A stretch of DNA of 11,475 nt, taken from Desulfobacterales bacterium (lineage in GTDB: Bacteria > Desulfobacterota > Desulfobacteria > Desulfobacterales > C00003106). The stretch spans positions 1 through 11,475 of the forward strand of contig DAOVGD010000063.1 in assembly GCA_030672555.1 (NCBI GenBank). Reading direction: 5' to 3'. The notes below the pieces were generated by a model, which worked only from the letters and a program-made list of their open reading frames with translations, did not search any database and was not told the DNA's origin. The translations under genes and the position numbers were made by a program. Shown piece after piece: positions 8,152 through 11,475 of this stretch. Every line of letters starts with the position of its first letter. Within the stretch, counting starts at the first letter, position 1.

Positions 8152-8232
8152 TCGAGTAGTCAAATCGTCGAGTGGTCAAGTGGGAACTACTGACTTACCC
8201 AACTCGACTACTCAACCACTCGACGACTCAAC
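8151..8232. repeat. Octamer palindrome, GTYRAGTN family (copy 2)
   Basis: Four 8-bp units lie on the left: GTCGAGTA (8151-8158), GTCAAATC (8159-8166), GTCGAGTG (8167-8174) and GTCAAGTG (8175-8182). Four reverse-complement units lie on the right: AACTCGAC (8201-8208), TACTCAAC (8209-8216), CACTCGAC (8217-8224) and GACTCAAC (8225-8232). The core arms 8165-8181 and 8210-8226 match at 15 of 17 positions. The first unit starts on the last base of the carboxylase stop codon, and the last ends 6 bp before the Shine-Dalgarno of the bS22 gene. GTCGAGTGGTC is shared exactly with 4410-4420. Confidence 0.8.
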
Positions 8233-8238
8233 AACAAT

Positions 8239-8245
8239 AGGAGGA
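8239..8245 (+). promoter_or_regulatory. Strong Shine-Dalgarno of the 31-codon gene
   Basis: AGGAGGA sits 7 nt before the ATG at 8253. This near-consensus site is the main non-homology support that the very short reading frame is translated. Confidence 0.85.
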
Positions 8246-8252
8246 AATTTTA

Positions 8253-8348
8253 ATGGGAAGTGTGGTAAAAAAGCGTAAGAAGAAAATGCGGAAGCATAAA
8301 CATAGAAAACTTCTGGCTCGTACACGTCACCAGAGAAGAAGGAAATAA
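8253..8348 (+). CDS. AURKAIP1/COX24-domain small ribosomal protein (bS22-type)
   Basis: This 31-residue, very basic protein begins MGSVVKKRKKKMRK and continues with HRKLLARTRHQRRRK at its end. The pattern MGSV(I/V)KKR..RM.KKKHRKLL..TR.QRR is that of the bacterial AURKAIP1/COX24 family, whose mycobacterial member is the small-subunit ribosomal protein bS22 and whose mitochondrial relative is mS38. The expected role is binding 16S rRNA in the small subunit; in this organism that is inference from family. Roughly half of the residues are Lys or Arg and there is no cysteine. It is easily missed by gene callers because of its length. It lies 101 bp after the carboxylase, separated by a palindromic repeat, and another repeat array begins on the last base of its stop codon. 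Confidence 0.9.
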   Translation: MGSVVKKRKKKMRKHKHRKLLARTRHQRRRK

Positions 8349-8395
8349 AGAAATTTAGAAATTGAGGGATTTAGGAATTAGGGAATTAGGGAATT
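8348..8395. repeat. Octamer array, AATYCCTN family, inverted arm (6 units)
   Basis: Six consecutive 8-bp units run AAGAAATT, TAGAAATT, GAGGGATT, TAGGAATT, AGGGAATT, AGGGAATT. They are the reverse complement of the array at 8542-8621. The first unit starts on the last base of the bS22-gene stop codon. Confidence 0.75.
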
Positions 8396-8541
8396 TTTAA
8401 GATCCTGCTTTTTTGTTATTTTCGGACATTTGTATTTGTTGAGCGCTGACGCTTCACTTCGTGCCCAATTTCGTCCTTCCCGTCGAGAGCCTCTGGGTCG
8501 AACGACGGATTTCGAATTTTATGGATCAGGGCAGGCACGCC
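8396..8541. other. Spacer between the octamer arms, no gene seen
   Basis: This 146-bp spacer would form the loop if the two AATYCCTN arms paired. It holds a T-rich stretch (8409-8422), then a more G+C-rich part with a small dyad CCGTCG (8480-8485) and CGACGG (8503-8508). With the arms it makes up the 285-bp convergent gap between bS22 and hflC, so two-way transcription termination is a reasonable but unproved role. I see no coding sequence in it. Confidence 0.5.
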
Positions 8542-8621
8542 AATTCCTTAATCCCTCAATCCCTAAATTCCTTAATCCCTTAATCCCTCAATCCCTGAAT
8601 TCCTAAATTCCTTAATCCCTC
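8542..8621. repeat. Octamer array, ten AATYCCTN units
   Basis: Ten uninterrupted 8-bp units of AATYCCTN fill the 80 bases. The order is AATTCCTT, AATCCCTC, AATCCCTA, AATTCCTT, AATCCCTT, AATCCCTC, AATCCCTG, AATTCCTA, AATTCCTT, AATCCCTC. Positions 1-3 and 5-7 of the unit are invariant, position 4 is always a pyrimidine and position 8 varies freely. The array ends 12 bp before the hflC stop codon (minus strand) and can pair with the inverted arm at 8348-8395. Confidence 0.88.
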
Positions 8622-8633
8622 AATTTGTTCTAA

Positions 8634-9500
8634 TTATTTTCTAATCCTACTCTTGCCCAAATACTGCAAAAACTCGTTCTTTGGTGAAAGGACCAAAGTA
8701 GTATCTTTGCCCATTGATCTCTCATTAGCTTCCAGTGTCCTGAGGAAGCTGAAAAACTCCGGGTCCTTCCCGAATGCCTTTGCGTAAATTTTAAGCGCCT
8801 CCGCGTCCCCTTCTCCTTTAATGATCTCTGACTTTTCATATGCCTCTGCCAAAAGGATGGTTCGGTCTTTATCAGCATCTGCTTTTATCTTCATAGATTC
8901 TTCCTGACCTTCGGAGCGGTATTTTTTCGCCTGCCGCTCACGCTCGGCCCTCATCCTCCCATAAACAGCATTTTCGTTCTCCGGCGGGAGATCGGCGCGT
9001 TTAATGCGAACATCAACGACTTCGATACCATAATCGTGAGCTATCGTATTACACCTGGCCGTCACTCTTTCCATCACATCACTTCTGACCTCGGAAACAA
9101 TCTCAGTAAGTGTATACCTTCCAAGATCCACGCGAAGCTGCGCATACATAATATCATCGAGACGGGCCTGGGCCCCTCGAATGTTTCTAACTGTCTTGTA
9201 AAAAAGAAGTGGATCTAAGATAAGCCATCTGGAGTAGTTGTCCACCACCAGGGTCTTTTTGTCCTTGGTAAGTATCTCAGCAGGAGCAGCATCGTATTCC
9301 AGAAGGCGTTTCTCAAAATATATCACCTCATGGACAAGCGGAAGTTTAAAATGTAAACCCGGCCCCTTGATATCCCCAACCGGTTTTCCCAACCTCACCA
9401 CGATCGCCTGCAGAGTCTGGTCCACAGTAAAAAATGTCATATTTGCAACAACGATCAGTGCAATAACTATAATAAGTACACCTGTTAATTTCTTATCCAT
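8634..9500 (-). CDS. hflC: FtsH protease modulator HflC
   Basis: HflC is an SPFH/prohibitin-family membrane protein that forms, with HflK, the large periplasmic-facing cage that encloses FtsH and modulates membrane protein turnover. The 288-residue protein has one N-terminal membrane segment (about 5-25), then the SPFH domain with QTLQAIVVRLGKP and GPGLHFKLP, followed by a long charged helix (about 175-235: ERERQAKKYRSEG, IIKGEGDAEALKIYAKAF) and a short tail with FFSFLRTLEA. Length and order agree with HflC. It begins 6 nt after the hflK stop, and its AGGAGG ribosome site is formed by the last codons of hflK, so the two are co-translated. It converges with the bS22 gene. Confidence 0.94.
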   Translation of the reverse strand: MDKKLTGVLIIVIALIVVANMTFFTVDQTLQAIVVRLGKPVGDIKGPGLHFKLPLVHEVIYFEKRLLEYDAAPAEILTKDKKTLVVDNYSRWLILDPLLFYKTVRNIRGAQARLDDIMYAQLRVDLGRYTLTEIVSEVRSDVMERVTARCNTIAHDYGIEVVDVRIKRADLPPENENAVYGRMRAERERQAKKYRSEGQEESMKIKADADKDRTILLAEAYEKSEIIKGEGDAEALKIYAKAFGKDPEFFSFLRTLEANERSMGKDTTLVLSPKNEFLQYLGKSRIRK

Positions 9501-9506
9501 GCTTCC

Positions 9507-10544
9507 TTAATTCCTCCTTTTTTCTTCCGGTAACGACAACAACCTGCTCATAGGGAGAACCGGAACAAGGTTCTTAGACAAATCGTCCTCTATCACGATC
9601 TTGTTTGCACGCTCCATAATCTTTTCCATTGTCTCAAGATAGAGCCGCTTTCTTGTAACCTCTTTGGCCTTGGAATATTCCTTCAACATAGCCAAAAAAC
9701 GATTGGCATCACCTTTGGAATGTTTAACTTTGGAAGCCTGGTAGCCCATCGCCGCATTGACCACCTGTGAGGCCTTACCTTTTGCCTTTGGGAGAATATC
9801 GTTCCGATACCCTTTTGCCTCATTAATATACTTAATCTTGTCTTCCTTGGCGCTGGCTACATCTTTGAATGCGTCTACTACCTGCGCCGGCGGATGAACA
9901 TCCTGGAGCTGCACTGCCACAACCTTGAATCCTGATTTATACTTATCAAGTATCTGCTGCAACAACGCCTTGGTATCTTCCTGAATCCGATGCTTCCCGA
10001 CTGTAAGGATCTCATCAATCTTGTTTTTGCCGCTTATCTCCCTGATGGCTGCTTCTGAAGCATCGCGGACTGTTTTTTCCCTGTGCGCTATATTAAAAAG
10101 ATATGCTGCTGCATCGTGGATCATGTACTGAACAATAAATTTTATGTCTACAATATTCTCATCACCTGTAAGCATGAGTGATTCAACAGGGACATCCTTG
10201 TACCGCGCGGGCGGGCCCGCACTCACTGTCCTGAAGCCGATCTCCAATCTCCGCACCTTGGTAACCTTTGGTGTCAGAGCCGTCTCAATCGGTATCGGCA
10301 GGTGATAATGCGGCCCGGGGCCAACAGTATAGGCCATTTTCCCGAAACGTTTTACAACCCCCACCTCATCAGGTTCCACAATATATATCCCGGTCAGCAG
10401 CCACCCAACTACAACAATCGCTATAATGATGGATACTCCGGGCAATTTCAACTGTTTGAACTTCTTAATAATCTCGTCTACCTGAGGAGGCGGTCCGCCT
10501 CCTTGGGTCTGTCGCTCCTTAAGCTTATCCCAATCCCAGCTCAT
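9507..10544 (-). CDS. hflK: FtsH protease modulator HflK
   Basis: HflK is the partner of HflC in the SPFH complex around FtsH in the inner membrane. The 345 residues show a short cytoplasmic N-terminus starting MSWDWDKLKE with a GGGPPP stretch (15-20), one membrane segment (about 36-56), the SPFH domain (EPDEVGVVKRFGK, GPGPHYHLPIP), and a long alanine- and charge-rich helix (DVASAKEDKIKYINEAKGY) toward the C-terminus. The N-terminal part is shorter than in E. coli HflK. The start has a good Shine-Dalgarno, GAGGAG (10551-10556 on the plus strand), 6 nt upstream. It is the first gene of the hflK-hflC pair and its promoter should lie in the divergent gap upstream. Confidence 0.94.
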   Translation of the reverse strand: MSWDWDKLKERQTQGGGPPPQVDEIIKKFKQLKLPGVSIIIAIVVVGWLLTGIYIVEPDEVGVVKRFGKMAYTVGPGPHYHLPIPIETALTPKVTKVRRLEIGFRTVSAGPPARYKDVPVESLMLTGDENIVDIKFIVQYMIHDAAAYLFNIAHREKTVRDASEAAIREISGKNKIDEILTVGKHRIQEDTKALLQQILDKYKSGFKVVAVQLQDVHPPAQVVDAFKDVASAKEDKIKYINEAKGYRNDILPKAKGKASQVVNAAMGYQASKVKHSKGDANRFLAMLKEYSKAKEVTRKRLYLETMEKIMERANKIVIEDDLSKNLVPVLPMSRLLSLPEEKRRN

Positions 10545-10717
10545 TGTTTACTCCTCAAATAATATTTACAGTATCCCACTCTTTCACCACAGCACATGTA
10601 ATTCCTCATAAAATAAAGTCTCATTTTTTTAAGGCCCGATTAGCAACAGAAAGATTGAAACCATTTATGCTGGGCGATCATGGAGTTTTTAGAAAGGCAC
10701 TATAAAAGTATAGAATC

Positions 10718-10753
10718 TACGCAAGCATATTGCGTATAAAAGATAAATATCTT
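10718..10753. promoter_or_regulatory. Two adjacent operator-like dyads
   Basis: TACGCAA (10718-10724), spacer GCATA, TTGCGTA (10730-10736) is a perfect 7-bp dyad. Directly after it AAGATA (10740-10745), AA, TATCTT (10748-10753) is a perfect 6-bp dyad. They lie about 175-210 bp upstream of hflK and about 45 bp before the candidate plus-strand promoter at 10796. This spacing suits regulator binding, but no regulator is known from the sequence. Confidence 0.35.
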
Positions 10754-10795
10754 AATCAAGGTGTTGAGTCAAGTAAAAAGCGGTTTCTCCAATGG

Positions 10796-10822
10796 TTGAC
10801 ATCAAGGCCGTGATTATATAGT
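10796..10822 (+). promoter_or_regulatory. Candidate promoter facing the nested palindrome and DUF721 gene
   Basis: TTGACA (10796-10801) and TATAGT (10817-10822) are strong hexamers, though the 15-bp spacer is shorter than the ideal 17. Transcription would start around 10830, just before the palindromic element, and would carry it as part of a leader of about 330 nt to the DUF721 gene, or as a separate short RNA. Confidence 0.4.
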
Positions 10823-10857
10823 CTCCATGCAGAATCTCAATCAGTAACCGTTCACGG

Positions 10858-10891
10858 AGTAATGGGACACCGACTCCAACAGTCCATTACT
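10858..10891. repeat. Small hairpin inside the nested element
   Basis: AGTAATGG (10858-10865) and CCATTACT (10884-10891) form a perfect 8-bp stem around an 18-nt loop, directly adjoining the left outer arm of the element. Confidence 0.5.
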
Positions 10892-10948
10892 GTAGTCTTT
10901 CTACTTGGTGCCATGAAAAGGTTTTACCGTAGTTTTTTGTCAGTACCC

Positions 10949-11038
10949 ATGGGTGCCATGGACAAACTTGTTTGTCCGTGCCCTTACCTTGTATCGACAC
11001 CTTTTGCACGGACAAACAAGTTTGTCCATGGCACCCAT
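10949..11038. repeat. Perfect 33-bp inverted repeat
   Basis: Bases 10949-10981 and 11006-11038 are exact reverse complements, separated by a 24-nt loop. Each arm holds its own palindrome, GGACAAAC/GTTTGTCC around a 2-bp centre (10960-10977 and its mirror at 11010-11027), so the arms can fold as one long hairpin or as two short ones. The outer flanks add ACCCATGGGT (10945-10954) and ACCCA-TCC-TGGGT (11033-11045). Confidence 0.9.
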
Positions 11039-11163
11039 CCTGGGTCATAAGAAGATCGATCATAGACCTTAAGTTATCTTCTTAGATTCAAGGAGTAAGA
11101 CCAAGCTGCCTTGTAACCGTGAATGGTTACCTAAATCAAAAACATCAATATATATACCATACC

Positions 11164-11475
11164 ATGCGAAAACCTGTACGCAAGAAGTTAAATAAGCCCT
11201 TACAGATCGGGGATGTATTGCGGGACGCTCTGAAGGCATCCAAAATCAATATTAATCTTGACACATGCAAGTTATGGGATCTTTGGGATAATATCGTAGG
11301 TCCGGCAATTGCACGCAACGCACAGCCTGAGGTAATAAAAGGTAGTCTCTTGATTGTCCATGTTGCAGGAGCGCCGTGGATGCATCACTTACAATTCATA
11401 AAGGAAGAACTTATCGAGCAACTGAATAAGGCCTTAGGCAAAAAGACCATTTCCGATATCAGGTTCAAGATAGGA
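11164..11475 (+). CDS. DUF721/DciA-family protein, 5' part (cut by window edge)
   Basis: The frame from the ATG at 11164 is open for 104 codons to the end of the window. The translation has the DUF721 pattern: basic N-terminus (MRKPVRKKLNKP), LQIGDVLRDALK, then LWDLWDNIVGPAIARNAQP, GSLLIVHVAGAPWMHHLQF and LGKKTISDIRFKIG. DUF721 includes DciA, which loads the replicative helicase DnaB in bacteria lacking DnaC; many DUF721 proteins outside that group are untested, so the replication role is inference. The usual full length is about 100-170 residues, so most of the protein is probably present. No clear Shine-Dalgarno precedes the ATG, and a TATATA lies about 10 nt upstream (11149-11154); the start is therefore less certain than the family. 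Confidence 0.85.
   Translation, partial: MRKPVRKKLNKPLQIGDVLRDALKASKININLDTCKLWDLWDNIVGPAIARNAQPEVIKGSLLIVHVAGAPWMHHLQFIKEELIEQLNKALGKKTISDIRFKIG

Larger units (their letters stand above)
10844..11130. repeat. Nested palindromic element in the hflK/DUF721 gap
   Basis: The ends are the 14-bp inverted pair GTAACCGTTCACGG (10844-10857) and CCGTGAATGGTTAC (11117-11130), with one mismatch. Inside lie a hairpin at 10858-10891 and a perfect 33-bp inverted repeat at 10949-11038. GGTGCCATG occurs at 10907-10915, again at 10952-10960, and inverted at 11027-11035. I see no convincing gene inside and no clear target-site duplication. It could be a non-autonomous mobile repeat (MITE-like), a structured RNA, or a bend/cruciform site. 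With the dyads and promoter above it accounts for most of the 619-bp gap; 10557-10717 shows nothing clear. Confidence 0.55.

Noticed and set aside
8348..8621. CRISPR array.
   Set aside because: The units are contiguous 8-mers without spacers and there are no cas genes.
10862..11050. A 62-codon reading frame inside the nested palindromic element.
   Set aside because: Its sequence is produced by the inverted repeats, it has no clear ribosome site and no recognisable domain.

Overview
The window (about 45-47% G+C by eye) looks like chromosomal core DNA of a Gram-negative bacterium. A Desulfobacterota (former Deltaproteobacteria) lineage is my best guess. It rests on the gene set (pstB-phoU-phoB-phoR, hflK-hflC, a DUF721/DciA gene, a tiny bS22-type ribosomal protein) and on the many palindromic intergenic repeats. 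I see no phage, transposase, CRISPR, rRNA or tRNA.

Layout. (1) 166-4183, plus strand: a phosphate module of four genes in a tight row: pstB (ATPase of the high-affinity phosphate importer), phoU, a PhoB-type response regulator and a PhoR-type sensor kinase that overlaps phoB by 4 bp. PhoU and the Pst transporter are known to tell PhoR about phosphate supply, and PhoR phosphorylates PhoB, so the transport and signalling parts are together here. (2) 4184-4482: a repeat-rich leader with a plausible sigma70 promoter. (3) 4483-8151, plus: a 1222-residue single-chain biotin carboxylase of pyruvate carboxylase layout (biotin carboxylase, carboxyltransferase, PYC/OADA, biotinyl domain). It has a diverged biotin site (MKV) and an extra C-terminal zinc ribbon. 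(4) 8253-8348, plus: a 31-residue basic protein of the AURKAIP1/COX24 family (bS22-type small ribosomal protein). (5) 8349-8633: a convergent intergenic region built from 8-bp repeats. (6) 10544-8634, minus: hflK-hflC, membrane SPFH proteins that form the complex controlling the FtsH protease. (7) 10545-11163: a 619-bp divergent intergenic region with operator-like dyads, a candidate promoter and a nested palindromic element with a perfect 33-bp inverted repeat. (8) 11164 to the end, plus: the start of a DUF721/DciA-family gene, cut by the window edge.

The most unusual signal is between the genes. Three unrelated sequence families (CGCAAAGG, GTYRAGTN, AATYCCTN) share one architecture: tandem 8-bp units on one arm and their reverse complements on the other. 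Two of these arrays begin on the last base of a stop codon, and two run up to the Shine-Dalgarno site of the next gene. Different palindromes of non-octamer type lie upstream of pstB and in the hflK/DUF721 gap.
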